A stretch of DNA of 64,000 nucleotides from Bacillota bacterium (lineage in GTDB: Bacteria > Bacillota > Clostridia > Lachnospirales > Lachnospiraceae), in NCBI GenBank assembly GCA_023434365.1, contig JAEYSV010000019.1, forward strand, positions 186,001-250,000, written 5' to 3'. The notes under the pieces were generated by a model, which was not told where the DNA came from, searched no databases, and was given only the letters and a program-made list of their open reading frames with translations. Below, piece by piece: positions 53,125 through 61,758 of this stretch. The position numbers and the translations under genes are program-made. Each line of letters opens with the position of its first letter. Position 1 is the first letter of the stretch.

Positions 53125-54138
53125 ATGAAAGAATACATCATTTCAAAAATGAAAGAGTTAATTGATACCGACAGTCCATCGGGTTACCATTATGAAGCAC
53201 AGGAGTATTTAATAAAGGAATTAAAAAAACTGGGTTATGAGCCATATTCACCAAAAAAAGGTGGAGTCATAGTAGACCTTGGAGGAAGTGGGAATCCAGT
53301 AATGCTACTTGCTCATATTGATACTCTTGGAGCGTTTGTTGGTAATATCAAATCAGATGGCCGTCTGGCTATCTCGAATATGAGTCTGAATCCAAATAAT
53401 ATTGAAACTGAGAATGTAACCATTATTACCAGAGATCGCAAACGGTATGAGGGGACCATTCAATTAGTTAATGCGTCGATCCATGTGAATGAGGAAATCA
53501 ACCGTGCTAGGGATTTTCATACCTTAGAGGTTGTTCTGGATGAGGATGTACATTCAAAAAAGGAAGTAGAAGCACTAGGCATCATGGCAGGTGATATCGT
53601 AGCGGTGCAACCTAGATTCACAGTGACAAGGAAGGGTTATATTAAGAGCCGGTTTTTAGATGATAAGGCATCAGCAGCTATTTTACTTGGTTTAGCCAAA
53701 TACGTAAAAGAGATGAATCAGCCGTTGAAACGTAATGTGCAGATGTATTTTACCGTGTTTGAAGAGATTGGACATGGGGCTTCCTATGGTATTGGAGAGG
53801 AAATTGATGATATACTATCAGTAGATATGGGATGTGTTGGAGAGGGGTTAACATGTAAAGAAACCATGGTATCAATTTGTGCTAAGGATAGTGCAGGGCC
53901 TTACCATTTTGATATGGTGAATGAGTTAATTCAGGCAGCAAAAAGTAAAAAACTTGATTATGCTGTTGATGTATATCCTCGTTATTCATCCGATGCCCAG
54001 GTTGCAATGAAAGTAGGGGTGGATGCAAGACATGCGTTGATTGGTCCAGGTGTTTATGCTTCCCATGGATACGAAAGAACACATGTGAATGGTGTAATGA
54101 ACACCTTTGAATTAATTAAAGCTTATCTTGATGTTTAG
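53125..54138 (+). CDS. M42 family glutamyl/leucyl aminopeptidase
   Basis: A 337-residue cytoplasmic dinuclear metallopeptidase that trims peptides from the N-terminus. The expected metal ligands are present: LLAHIDTLG (His), SRFLDDKASAA (Asp), TVFEEIGHG (catalytic Glu-Glu), LSVDMGCVG (Asp) and ASHGYERTH (His). The frame is open from 53041, but the promoter at 53050-53078 covers that part, so the ATG at 53125 (MKEYIISKMKELID) is chosen; GGGAGAGA lies upstream. It is monocistronic. Confidence 0.92.
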   Translation: MKEYIISKMKELIDTDSPSGYHYEAQEYLIKELKKLGYEPYSPKKGGVIVDLGGSGNPVMLLAHIDTLGAFVGNIKSDGRLAISNMSLNPNNIETENVTIITRDRKRYEGTIQLVNASIHVNEEINRARDFHTLEVVLDEDVHSKKEVEALGIMAGDIVAVQPRFTVTRKGYIKSRFLDDKASAAILLGLAKYVKEMNQPLKRNVQMYFTVFEEIGHGASYGIGEEIDDILSVDMGCVGEGLTCKETMVSICAKDSAGPYHFDMVNELIQAAKSKKLDYAVDVYPRYSSDAQVAMKVGVDARHALIGPGVYASHGYERTHVNGVMNTFELIKAYLDV

Positions 54139-54150
54139 TAATATAAGATA

Positions 54151-54186
54151 GAGTTTCGCTAGCGAAACTCTCCGCCTGTGGCGGGG
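54151..54186. repeat. GC-rich palindromic element (REP-like)
   Basis: A perfect 20-nt palindrome GAGTTTCGCTAGCGAAACTC (54151-54170) is followed directly by a second stem, CCGCC-TGT-GGCGG (54172-54184, extendable by two pairs). The composition differs sharply from the AT-rich surroundings. It lies between the aminopeptidase stop and the terminator. GAGTTTCGC also occurs once at 63691. Whether it recurs in the genome cannot be told from this window. Confidence 0.55.
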
Positions 54187-54214
54187 CGTATAAGCAAACA
54201 ATTTCCTATAACAA

Positions 54215-54242
54215 AAAAGCCTTAGCATTTGCTAAGGCTTTT
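54215..54242. terminator. Bidirectional terminator between aminopeptidase and tRNA-Glu
   Basis: AAAAGCCTTAGC (54215-54226) pairs perfectly with GCTAAGGCTTTT (54231-54242) around the loop ATTT. It can end the + strand aminopeptidase message and the minus-strand tRNA transcript. Confidence 0.92.
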
Positions 54243-54258
54243 AATAATTATTATTTAG

Positions 54259-54330
54259 CAGTCCGTAGGGGAATCGAACCCCTGTTTCTGCCGTGAGAGG
54301 GCAGCGTCTTGACCGCTTGACCAACGGACC
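54259..54330 (-). tRNA. tRNA-Glu (anticodon CTC)
   Basis: A minus-strand cloverleaf. The acceptor stem is GGTCCGT/ACGGACT with a G-U first pair and discriminator G. The D arm includes GGTCAAGCGGTC. The anticodon stem CTGCC/GGCAG holds the loop CTCTCAC, whose anticodon is CTC (reads GAG), and the T arm is AGGGG-TTCGATT-CCCCT. The 3' CCA is not encoded (CTA follows). It is a solitary gene. Confidence 0.95.
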
Positions 54331-54535
54331 GTATCAACAAAATATACTATATCATAGGTTGAGAAAGAATGCAACTATTATTTTTTCTATTTTTCGAATA
54401 TTTTCGACTACTTACACAGTTCTTGTCACTACATAATTAATAGCAAGTCTTTTGGTGCAAAAAAATAATGACTCAAATTAATAAGTTAGGTACATTTTGT
54501 ACAATATTTGGTTATAATATAGTTATATTTTAGAC

Positions 54536-54564
54536 TTGCATTTACTATGGAATAATGTTACAAT
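54536..54564 (+). promoter_or_regulatory. Promoter of the rimP-nusA-infB operon
   Basis: TTGCAT (54536-54541), a 17-nt spacer and TACAAT (54559-54564), with an extended TG at 54556-54557. The predicted transcript starts near 54571, about 137 nt before rimP. The stretch 54331-54535 is AT-rich and shows no gene. Confidence 0.65.
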
Positions 54565-54593
54565 AGTTTTTAGTGAATGATATGGTATGACTA

Positions 54594-54619
54594 AAGGAGT
54601 GGATAAACGTCCACTCCTT
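54594..54619 (+). promoter_or_regulatory. Leader hairpin upstream of rimP
   Basis: AAGGAGTGGA (54594-54603) pairs perfectly with TCCACTCCTT (54610-54619) around the loop TAAACG. It starts about 23 nt into the predicted transcript. ATATTATG follows, so it lacks the T-run of a terminator; it may stabilise the 5' end or be a regulatory target. Confidence 0.55.
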
Positions 54620-54707
54620 ATATTATGCTATGGGATAAAGATACAAGGTTTTCTTTGGTACCAATAGAGAGTCTGAAGTTATGATTACAAAGAAAAGAGG
54701 AATGACA

Positions 54708-55175
54708 ATGGCTAAGAAAGAAGATTATGAAGCGAAGACGGAACAACTTGTGATGCCATTAATGCAACAGCATAATTATGAACTTGTTGATGTAGAGTAT
54801 GTAAGAGAGGGTTCTAACTGGTTTTTGCGTATATTCATCGATAAAGAAGGTGGAATTACAATTGATGACTGCGAGCTTGTCTCTCGAGCGTTGAGTGACC
54901 TTCTTGATGTTAATGATTTTATACCTGACGCCTATATTCTTGAGGTAAGTTCGCCTGGACTGGGAAGACAGTTAAAAAAGGACAAAGATTTTAAACGTAG
55001 CATTGGCGAGGTAGTTGAAATCAAATTGTATAAAGCAATCAATAAACAAAAAGATTTTGAGGGCGTGTTAAAAGCATTTGATGAAGAGACCTTAACTCTG
55101 GAGATGGATGACCTTAGTGAAGTGGTATTTAAGCGTAGTGAAATTGCCATGGTTAGACTTGCAATTGATTTTTAG
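54708..55175 (+). CDS. rimP: Ribosome maturation factor RimP
   Basis: RimP assists 30S maturation. The 155-residue protein has ELVDVEYVREGSNWFLRIFI, ITIDDCELVSRALSDLLD and the conserved YILEVSSPGLGRQLKKDKDF. Two upstream in-frame ATGs exist (54681, 54702), but AGAGG at 54696-54700 gives correct spacing only to the ATG at 54708. It is the first gene of the nusA operon. Confidence 0.96.
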   Translation: MAKKEDYEAKTEQLVMPLMQQHNYELVDVEYVREGSNWFLRIFIDKEGGITIDDCELVSRALSDLLDVNDFIPDAYILEVSSPGLGRQLKKDKDFKRSIGEVVEIKLYKAINKQKDFEGVLKAFDEETLTLEMDDLSEVVFKRSEIAMVRLAIDF

Positions 55176-55229
55176 GAATCTAGTGAAACAATAATATATA
55201 GTTGTCATAATTAATAGGAGGATAAAAAA

Positions 55230-56279
55230 ATGGCAAAGAATAATGAACTAATCGATGCTCTTGAGCAGATCGAAAAGGAGAAAAATATCAGCAAAGATAT
55301 TTTACTAGAAGCAATTGAGACTTCATTACATGCTGCTTGTAAAAATCATTTTGGCAAATCAGATAATATAAAAGTAACGATTGATCGGGTAACTGGTGAT
55401 GTGGGAGTGTATGCTGAACGTGAGATTGTGGAACATGTAGTAGATCCAATTATACAAATCAGTCAGGAAGAAGCAATCTTAAAATTTCCAAAGTATAGTG
55501 TTGGTGATGTAGTTCAAGTAGAGGTAACTCCTAAGAACTTTGGTAGAATTGCCGCACAAAAAGCAAAGCAGGTAGTAGTACAAAAAATTCGTGAAGAAGA
55601 GCGAAAAGTTCTTTATAATATATATTATGAAAAGGAAAAAGACATCGTTACTGGTATTGTTCAACGTTATGTCAATAATAATATTAGTGTTAATCTTGGT
55701 AAAGTAGATACCATTTTAACTGAAAAAGAACAAGTGCCAGGCGAATACTTTAGACCAACTGAACGTATTAAAGTATATCTGCTGGAAGTAAAAGATTCAC
55801 CTAAGGGACCAAAAATTACGATTTCCCGTACTCACCCAGAATTGGTAAAACGGTTATTTGAAGCGGAAGTAACAGAAGTTAAGGATGGCACAGTAGAAAT
55901 TAAGAGCATTGCAAGAGAAGCTGGCTCTAGAACCAAAATGGCTGTAGCAACCAATAATCCTGATGTTGATCCAGTGGGAGCGTGTGTAGGGATGAATGGT
56001 GCCAGAGTAAGTGCTATTGTTGATGAACTTCGTGGGGAGAAAATCGATATAATAGAGTGGAGTGACAATCCGGAAATTCTGATTCAGAATGCATTAAGTC
56101 CAGCCAAAGTGGTTAGTGTAGAGGTTGATGCAGAGGAAAAGAGTGCAAGAGTGGTAGTTCCTGATTATCAATTGTCTCTTGCAATTGGAAAAGAAGGGCA
56201 AAACGTAAGACTGGCAGCCCGCTTAACAGGATACAAGATTGATATTAAGAGTGAATCACAGGTAGTGGGTGAAGCATAA
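55230..56279 (+). CDS. nusA: Transcription elongation/termination factor NusA
   Basis: NusA controls pausing, termination and antitermination. The 349-residue protein has the N-terminal RNAP-binding domain (1-125), an S1 domain (about 130-200) and two KH domains (about 210-345). The KH part contains VGACVGMNGARVSAIVDELR, EKIDIIEWS and SLAIGKEGQNVRLAARLTGY. The proteobacterial C-terminal acidic repeats are absent, as is normal in Firmicutes. Confidence 0.97.
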   Translation: MAKNNELIDALEQIEKEKNISKDILLEAIETSLHAACKNHFGKSDNIKVTIDRVTGDVGVYAEREIVEHVVDPIIQISQEEAILKFPKYSVGDVVQVEVTPKNFGRIAAQKAKQVVVQKIREEERKVLYNIYYEKEKDIVTGIVQRYVNNNISVNLGKVDTILTEKEQVPGEYFRPTERIKVYLLEVKDSPKGPKITISRTHPELVKRLFEAEVTEVKDGTVEIKSIAREAGSRTKMAVATNNPDVDPVGACVGMNGARVSAIVDELRGEKIDIIEWSDNPEILIQNALSPAKVVSVEVDAEEKSARVVVPDYQLSLAIGKEGQNVRLAARLTGYKIDIKSESQVVGEA

Positions 56280-56321
56280 CGTCTTGCTATATTTTCCGAT
56301 AGAAATGAGGTTTGAGTTAGT

Positions 56322-56585
56322 ATGAAAAAAACACCGATGCGTCAATGTGTTGGATGTGGGGAGATGAAAGGGAAAAAGGAATTAATTCGCATCATTAAAA
56401 CCCCTGAAGAAGAGATTATCATGGATTCTACTGGAAAAAAGAACGGTAGAGGAGCATATCTATGCAAATCGATTGAATGCTTTAAAAAAGCCAGAGAAAG
56501 AAAGGCATTGGAGCGTTCGCTAAAGGTTACCATACCTAACGAAATTTACGATTTACTTGAAAAGGAGTTGACCGACCTTGAATGA
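56322..56585 (+). CDS. rnpM: RNase P modulator RnpM (YlxR)
   Basis: An 87-residue protein of the YlxR family, described in B. subtilis as a modulator of RNase P. The motifs CVGCGEMKGKKELIRI and GRGAYLCKSIECFKKA are diagnostic, with paired cysteines. It overlaps the next gene by 8 nt. The position between nusA and ylxQ is conserved. Confidence 0.93.
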   Translation: MKKTPMRQCVGCGEMKGKKELIRIIKTPEEEIIMDSTGKKNGRGAYLCKSIECFKKARERKALERSLKVTIPNEIYDLLEKELTDLE

Positions 56586-56892
56586 AAATAAGGTGCTATC
56601 TTATATAGGGTTAGCCACGAAAGCGGGAAAGGTTTCCAGTGGGGAATTTTCTACTGAAAAAGCTGTGAAAGATGGAAAAGCTCGTTTGGTGATTGTGGCT
56701 GAGGATGCTAGTGATAACACCAAAAAAATGTTCACAAACATGTGTTCATTTTACCAAGTGCCAATTTGTTTTATTTCAGCAAAGGAAATCCTGGGTCATG
56801 CAATGGGTAAACAGATTCGAGCTTCTTTATCTGTTAATGATGAAGGCTTTGCAAAAGCAATAATAAAGCAATTGGATGTAGCAGGAAACTAA
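56578..56892 (+). CDS. ylxQ: L7Ae-family RNA-binding protein YlxQ
   Basis: A 104-residue L7Ae/L30e-like protein that binds kink-turn RNA. It contains YIGLATKAGKVSSGEFSTEK and LVIVAEDASDNTKKMF, the family core. It starts with a TTG overlapping the rnpM stop by 8 nt. B. subtilis ylxQ (rplGA) occupies the same place. Confidence 0.92.
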   Translation: MNENKVLSYIGLATKAGKVSSGEFSTEKAVKDGKARLVIVAEDASDNTKKMFTNMCSFYQVPICFISAKEILGHAMGKQIRASLSVNDEGFAKAIIKQLDVAGN

Positions 56893-56951
56893 TAGACGAC
56901 ATTTAGCAAGGAACTATCAAATCCTTGTGCCAGGAAAGGATTGGTGTAAGT

Positions 56952-59900
56952 ATGGCGAAAATGAAGATATATGAATTGGCGAAGGACCTAAGCATTGCGC
57001 CGAAGGATGTTATTAAATTCTTGGGGGAAAAGGGAATGGAAGTCAAAAGCCATATGAATAGTATTGAAGGTGACACCGTAGAAATTGTACGCAAACAATT
57101 TGCGGGTGCTGCAAAACAACAAGCTAAGGAGGAGGGACCTAAGCTGGCGCCACTGAAAGGAATAGTAAGTGGTAAGGCTCCGATTGAAGCAAGTAAAGCT
57201 ACAACGATTAGTCGTCCGGCAAAGGCGCAGGCCATTGGCGGATTACCAACGCATAAAAATGACGCAAATCAATCAAAGCAAACAGAGAGTGGGAAAAGTA
57301 GAACGCAATCTATGAATAATAAAACAATAAATCAGGATAATACAAAAGAAAAAGAAATAAAGATCTCAGAAAAAGCTGGATCTATGGATGTGAAAGTGCA
57401 AGAGAATAGAATAGTAGAAAAAAAAGATGAGATGCAAGCAACTGCTGTGCAATCTTCAAATAGTAATAATGTTGATAACGCAAAAACGAGACCAGTGACT
57501 AATCGTGATAATAGTCAGGGTGGATATAATCGTAATAATTCCAGCCAAAACAGACCATATAATAATCGCGACAATTCTCAGGGAGGACAAAACCGAGGAA
57601 CTACCGGAGAAAACAGACCATATAACAACAACCGCGATAATAGCCAGGGCGGATATAACCGAGGAACTACCGGGGAAAACAGACCATATAACAACAACCG
57701 TGATAATACTCAGGGTGGATATAACCGAGGAACTACTGGAGAAAACAGACCATATAACAACAACCGTGATAATACCCAGGGTGGATATAACCGAGGAACT
57801 ACCGGAGAAAACAGACCATATAACAACAACCGTGATAATAATCAGGGTAGTTATAACCGTAATAATACCCAAGGTGGCAATACCCAAGGTGGATATAATA
57901 GACCAGCAGGTGGTCAAGGTGGATATAATAGACCAGCAACGGGCGGTCAAGGTGGATATAATAGACCAGCAACAGGCGGCCAAGGTGGATATAATAGACC
58001 AGCAACGGGCGGTCAGGGTGGATATAATAGACCAGCAGCAGGCGGTCAAGGTGGATATAATAGACCAGCAGGTGGCCAAGGCGGATATAACAAGGATGCA
58101 CAAGGTCGTAGCCAGGGTTATCGTAGTGGCGGTGGCTTTAATAAGGATGGCGGTTTTAACAAAGATGGTGGTTATAATAAAGATCACAGCCGTGGCTCTT
58201 ATGGTTCAAAAGATAAAGCAGCTAGTGCTACCCCAGATCCTATTGCAAGTTTAGGTCAAAGTCGTTTTAATCAGGTAAATACTCGTAAAAATAGTAAAAC
58301 TCAGAATGATAAGTTAAATAGGGATGATAAATTTGGTGGACGCAACTCACGTAATAAAAAGGGTGCAAAACAGGATGATATTCCAGTTAAAGATCCTAAT
58401 CGTAAGGGTGCCTTCATTAAACCACAGCCTGTGGTAGTAGAAAAAGAGGTCATCACAGCAATTGAAATCCCTGAAGTATTAACGATTAAGGATCTTGCTG
58501 ACAAAATGAAACAGCCAGTTGCAGCGATTGTTAAGAAGTTATTCCTTCAAGGAAAAATGTATACGATGAACTCCGAAATCAGTTTTGAAGAAGCGGAAGA
58601 AATCGCGTTAGAATATAACATCGAATGCTCTATTGAGAAGCAAGTTGATGTCATTGAAGAAGTGCTGAAAGAAGAGGAAGAAGACGAATCAGAATTAGTA
58701 AAACGTTCTCCTGTCGTATGTGTTATGGGTCACGTAGACCATGGTAAAACTTCCTTACTCGATGCCATCAGAAGCTCTCATGTAACGAATACTGAGGCGG
58801 GTGGTATTACACAGCATATTGGTGCCAGCGTAGTAAAGCAAGGTACTGAGACAATAACTTTCCTTGATACTCCAGGTCATGAAGCATTTACCAGCATGCG
58901 TATGCGTGGGGCTCAATCCACGGATATTGCTATCTTAGTAGTTGCTGCTGATGATGGTGTTATGCCACAGACGATAGAAGCAATTAATCATGCAAAAGCG
59001 GCTGGAATTGAAATAATTGTAGCTATTAATAAAATTGATAAACCAAGTGCTAACATAGAGCGCGTAAAACAGGAATTAACAGAATATGAGTTAGTTGCTG
59101 AGGACTGGGGCGGTAGTACAGTATTCGTACCAGTTAGTGCCCATACTAAAGAGGGTATCGAACAGTTATTAGAAATGATTAATCTTACGGCAGAATTATT
59201 AGAATTAAAAGCGAATCCTAATCGTAATGCACGTGGTATTGTAATTGAAGCAAAACTAGATAAAGGAAAAGGTAGTGTGGCTACGGTTCTGGTACAGAAA
59301 GGTACCTTAAATGTAGGTGATTCTATTGTAATCGGTGCTTCTTTTGGTAAGATCCGTGCGATGATGGATGATAAAGGCCGTAGAGTAAAAGAAGCCGGAC
59401 CTTCTACTCCTGTAGAAATCTTAGGATTAAATGATGTACCTGAGGCGGGAGAAGTATTTGTTGTTACTGACAACGATAAAGAAGCTAGAAATATTGCTGA
59501 TATGTACATTAAGAAGGGCAGAGAAAAACTGCTTGATGATACAAAAGCGAAATTATCCTTAGATGGTCTGTTCTCACAGATTCAGGCTGGTAATATTAAA
59601 GAACTGAACCTGATTATCAAAGCAGACGTTCAGGGTAGCGTTGAAGCAATGAAACAGAGTTTATTAAAATTAAGCAATGAAGAAGTTGCAATTCGCATCA
59701 TCCACGGTGGTGTTGGTGCAATTAACGAATCCGATATTATGTTGGCAAGTGCATCGAATGCAATTATTATTGGTTTTAACGTAAGGCCGGATCATGCAGC
59801 AAAAGATATTGCTGACCGCGAGAAAGTTGATTTACGTCTCTATAAAGTCATCTATAACGCTATTGAGGATATCGAAAGCGCGATGAAGGGTATGCTTGAA

Positions 59901-60203
59901 CCAGTATTTGAAGAAAAAGTTATGGGTCATGCCGAAGTGCGTCAGGTATTCAAGGCTTCTGGTCTTGGTAATATCGCCGGTTCCTATGTATTAGATGGTA
60001 AAATGGTTCGAAACTCCAAGGCAAGAATCACTCGTGATGGTGCATTGATCTTTGATGGCAATCTAGCTTCTCTGAAACGTTTTAAAGATGACGTAAAAGA
60101 AGTTGCAACTGGTTATGAGTGTGGTCTGGTATTTGAAAAATTCAATGATATCAAAGAATTCGACATGGTAGAACTCTATATGATGGTGGAAGTACCAAGA
60201 TAG
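56952..60203 (+). CDS. infB: Translation initiation factor IF-2 with repeat-rich linker
   Basis: IF-2 is the GTPase that brings initiator tRNA to the 30S subunit. The 1083-residue protein has an IF2-N domain (about 1-55), a variable linker, an Asn/Gly/Arg/Tyr-rich tandem-repeat region (about 176-416) and a second IF2-N domain (about 500-555). The GTPase domain has VMGHVDHGKTSLLDAI (about 590-605), DTPGHEAF and NKID, followed by domains II-IV. The ATG at 56952 is chosen; a TTG at 56925 precedes AAAGGA. The linker makes it longer than typical clostridial IF-2. Confidence 0.97.
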   Translation: MAKMKIYELAKDLSIAPKDVIKFLGEKGMEVKSHMNSIEGDTVEIVRKQFAGAAKQQAKEEGPKLAPLKGIVSGKAPIEASKATTISRPAKAQAIGGLPTHKNDANQSKQTESGKSRTQSMNNKTINQDNTKEKEIKISEKAGSMDVKVQENRIVEKKDEMQATAVQSSNSNNVDNAKTRPVTNRDNSQGGYNRNNSSQNRPYNNRDNSQGGQNRGTTGENRPYNNNRDNSQGGYNRGTTGENRPYNNNRDNTQGGYNRGTTGENRPYNNNRDNTQGGYNRGTTGENRPYNNNRDNNQGSYNRNNTQGGNTQGGYNRPAGGQGGYNRPATGGQGGYNRPATGGQGGYNRPATGGQGGYNRPAAGGQGGYNRPAGGQGGYNKDAQGRSQGYRSGGGFNKDGGFNKDGGYNKDHSRGSYGSKDKAASATPDPIASLGQSRFNQVNTRKNSKTQNDKLNRDDKFGGRNSRNKKGAKQDDIPVKDPNRKGAFIKPQPVVVEKEVITAIEIPEVLTIKDLADKMKQPVAAIVKKLFLQGKMYTMNSEISFEEAEEIALEYNIECSIEKQVDVIEEVLKEEEEDESELVKRSPVVCVMGHVDHGKTSLLDAIRSSHVTNTEAGGITQHIGASVVKQGTETITFLDTPGHEAFTSMRMRGAQSTDIAILVVAADDGVMPQTIEAINHAKAAGIEIIVAINKIDKPSANIERVKQELTEYELVAEDWGGSTVFVPVSAHTKEGIEQLLEMINLTAELLELKANPNRNARGIVIEAKLDKGKGSVATVLVQKGTLNVGDSIVIGASFGKIRAMMDDKGRRVKEAGPSTPVEILGLNDVPEAGEVFVVTDNDKEARNIADMYIKKGREKLLDDTKAKLSLDGLFSQIQAGNIKELNLIIKADVQGSVEAMKQSLLKLSNEEVAIRIIHGGVGAINESDIMLASASNAIIIGFNVRPDHAAKDIADREKVDLRLYKVIYNAIEDIESAMKGMLEPVFEEKVMGHAEVRQVFKASGLGNIAGSYVLDGKMVRNSKARITRDGALIFDGNLASLKRFKDDVKEVATGYECGLVFEKFNDIKEFDMVELYMMVEVPR
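57591..57854 (+). repeat. Four tandem 66-bp repeats in infB
   Basis: Four consecutive 22-codon units of pattern NRGTTGENRPYNNNRDNxQG-GY encode a disordered, Arg- and Asn-rich stretch. A degenerate copy lies upstream from about 57483. The DNA copies are nearly identical, differing mainly at third positions and at the Ser/Thr/Asn codon. Confidence 0.95.
57888..58079 (+). repeat. Six tandem 30/33-bp repeats in infB
   Basis: Six units of GGYNRPA(T/A)GGQ, 10 or 11 codons each, follow the 66-bp array after a short spacer. A looser Gly/Phe/Tyr-rich stretch (GGFNKDGGFNKDGGYNKD) comes next. The frame is kept throughout. Confidence 0.95.
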
Positions 60204-60231
60204 AGATACCCATAGTCGTATTGGAGGCTAT

Positions 60232-60696
60232 ATGAGAAAGAACAGTATTAAGAATACAAGAATAAATGGTGAAGTGCAAAAGGAATTGGGAAGAATTATC
60301 AGTCAAGAAATTAAGGATCCTCGCATCCAACCAATGACTAGTGTTGTTAACGTAGAAGTTGCTCCTGACTTAAAACATGCCAAAGTATACATCAGTGTAC
60401 TTGGTAATGAAGAGGAAAGGGAAGCTACTTGCCAGGGACTTCGTAGTGCAGCCCCATATATTCGTAGTTTGCTTGCAAAATCAATCAATCTTCGGAATAC
60501 ACCAGAGCTTCATTTTGTGATTGACCAATCCATTGAGTATGGTATAAACATGTCGCGCTTGATTGATGATATTAATGCAAAGAACACTAAACAAGCTGAG
60601 TTTGAAGACGAGTACGAAGACGAAGACGAGTATGATGACGAAGATGAGTATGAAGACGACGACGAAGAGTCTGAAGACGAGACTGAAAAAGAGTAA
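60232..60696 (+). CDS. rbfA: 30S ribosome-binding factor RbfA with acidic tail
   Basis: RbfA helps 16S 5'-end maturation and cold adaptation. The KH-like core (about 1-118) includes RINGEVQKELGRIISQEIKD and HAKVYISVLG. The last 32 residues are almost all Glu, Asp and Tyr (EDEYEDEDEYDDEDEYEDDD within it), an extension absent from most RbfA proteins. It follows infB by 28 nt. B. subtilis has ylxP between them; it is missing here. Confidence 0.95.
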   Translation: MRKNSIKNTRINGEVQKELGRIISQEIKDPRIQPMTSVVNVEVAPDLKHAKVYISVLGNEEEREATCQGLRSAAPYIRSLLAKSINLRNTPELHFVIDQSIEYGINMSRLIDDINAKNTKQAEFEDEYEDEDEYDDEDEYEDDDEESEDETEKE

Positions 60697-60697
60697 C

Positions 60698-60718
60698 GTA
60701 GAGGCCCTAGGCCTCTAC
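60698..60718 (+). other. GC-rich hairpin between rbfA and nrnA
   Basis: GTAGAGGCC (60698-60706) pairs perfectly with GGCCTCTAC (60710-60718) around a 3-nt loop. No T-run follows. It starts 1 nt after the rbfA stop and could protect the 3' end of an upstream message or mark a processing site. Confidence 0.6.
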
Positions 60719-60740
60719 ATAATAGAAAGAAGGAATAGCT

Positions 60741-61694
60741 ATGCATAATATATTTGATGAAATATCAAAGGTAAAAAACGTTGCTATTACCGGGCATGTA
60801 AGACCTGATGGAGATTGCATCGGGTCTTGTACTGCTTTGTACACCTATATTACCAATGCTTTTAAAACGACGCAGGTTGATTTATTTTTAGAAAGCCTAC
60901 CTCCTAACTTTGCATTTTTAGCAAATTCAGATAAGATTAATTCACAGTATTCGACTTCTTTTCCCTATGACTTGGTAATTTCATTGGATAGTGGTGATCT
61001 AGAGCGAATCGGACAAGCGCAAACGATATTTGCAGAAGCAAAAAAGACGATTAACATTGATCATCATATTAGTAATACAGAATTTGCAGAGATTAATCAT
61101 GTTATTTCTGATGCAAGTTCAACCTGTGAGGTATTATTCGACTTAATGGAGGACGATTACATTGATGTATTGGTTGCAACGTCGCTTTATACTGGATTAA
61201 TTCATGATACCGGAGTGTTTAAGCATTCAAATACGACAAGACATACTATGGAGATAGCGGGTAAGCTTATCGAAAAGGGAGTTCCGTTTTCAAAAATTAT
61301 TGATGAGAGCTTTTATCAGAAAACTTTTATACAGAATCAGATCTTGGGTCGTTGTTTACTAGAAAGTTCACTCTTACTTGAAGGAAAGGTGATTGCCAGT
61401 GTAATTAGCAGGCAAACACTTGATCTTTATGGTGCTGGATCTAAAGATATTGACGGTGCGATAGATCAGCTTCGTATCACAAAAGGAGTTGAAGTAGCTA
61501 TTTTACTTCATGAAACGAATTCGCTAGAGTATAAAGTGAGCATGCGTTCGAATGAAATCATTAATGTAAGTCAGATTGCCAAGCAGTTTGGCGGTGGAGG
61601 ACATATCCGGGCAGCTGGGTGTACGATGAAGGGAACCAGCCAAGAGATAATTAATGAGCTGATTGCTATAATTACCGCGCAGTTTGTCAATTAG
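60741..61694 (+). CDS. nrnA: DHH/DHHA1 phosphoesterase (NrnA-like oligoribonuclease/pAp phosphatase)
   Basis: A 317-residue enzyme that degrades nanoRNA and often pAp. The DHH motifs are intact: GHVRPDGDCIGSCTAL, SLDSGD, NIDHHISN, HDTGVFKHSNT. The DHHA1 domain has FGGGGHIRAAGCTM near the C-terminus. It lies between rbfA and truB, as in many Firmicutes. Confidence 0.94.
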   Translation: MHNIFDEISKVKNVAITGHVRPDGDCIGSCTALYTYITNAFKTTQVDLFLESLPPNFAFLANSDKINSQYSTSFPYDLVISLDSGDLERIGQAQTIFAEAKKTINIDHHISNTEFAEINHVISDASSTCEVLFDLMEDDYIDVLVATSLYTGLIHDTGVFKHSNTTRHTMEIAGKLIEKGVPFSKIIDESFYQKTFIQNQILGRCLLESSLLLEGKVIASVISRQTLDLYGAGSKDIDGAIDQLRITKGVEVAILLHETNSLEYKVSMRSNEIINVSQIAKQFGGGGHIRAAGCTMKGTSQEIINELIAIITAQFVN

Positions 61695-61758
61695 ATTGTA
61701 TTCTGGCTTTTGGTTGACTAGGTCAGAGGAAAAATTGAAATAAACACTAGGTGAAATG

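Noticed and set aside
57456..58254. Long open frames on the minus strand (57456-58187) and in a second + frame (57505-58254) inside infB
   Set aside because: They are by-products of the tandem repeats, which lack stops in several frames. The translations are simple Ile/Thr/Val-rich repeats, and the infB frame is uninterrupted.
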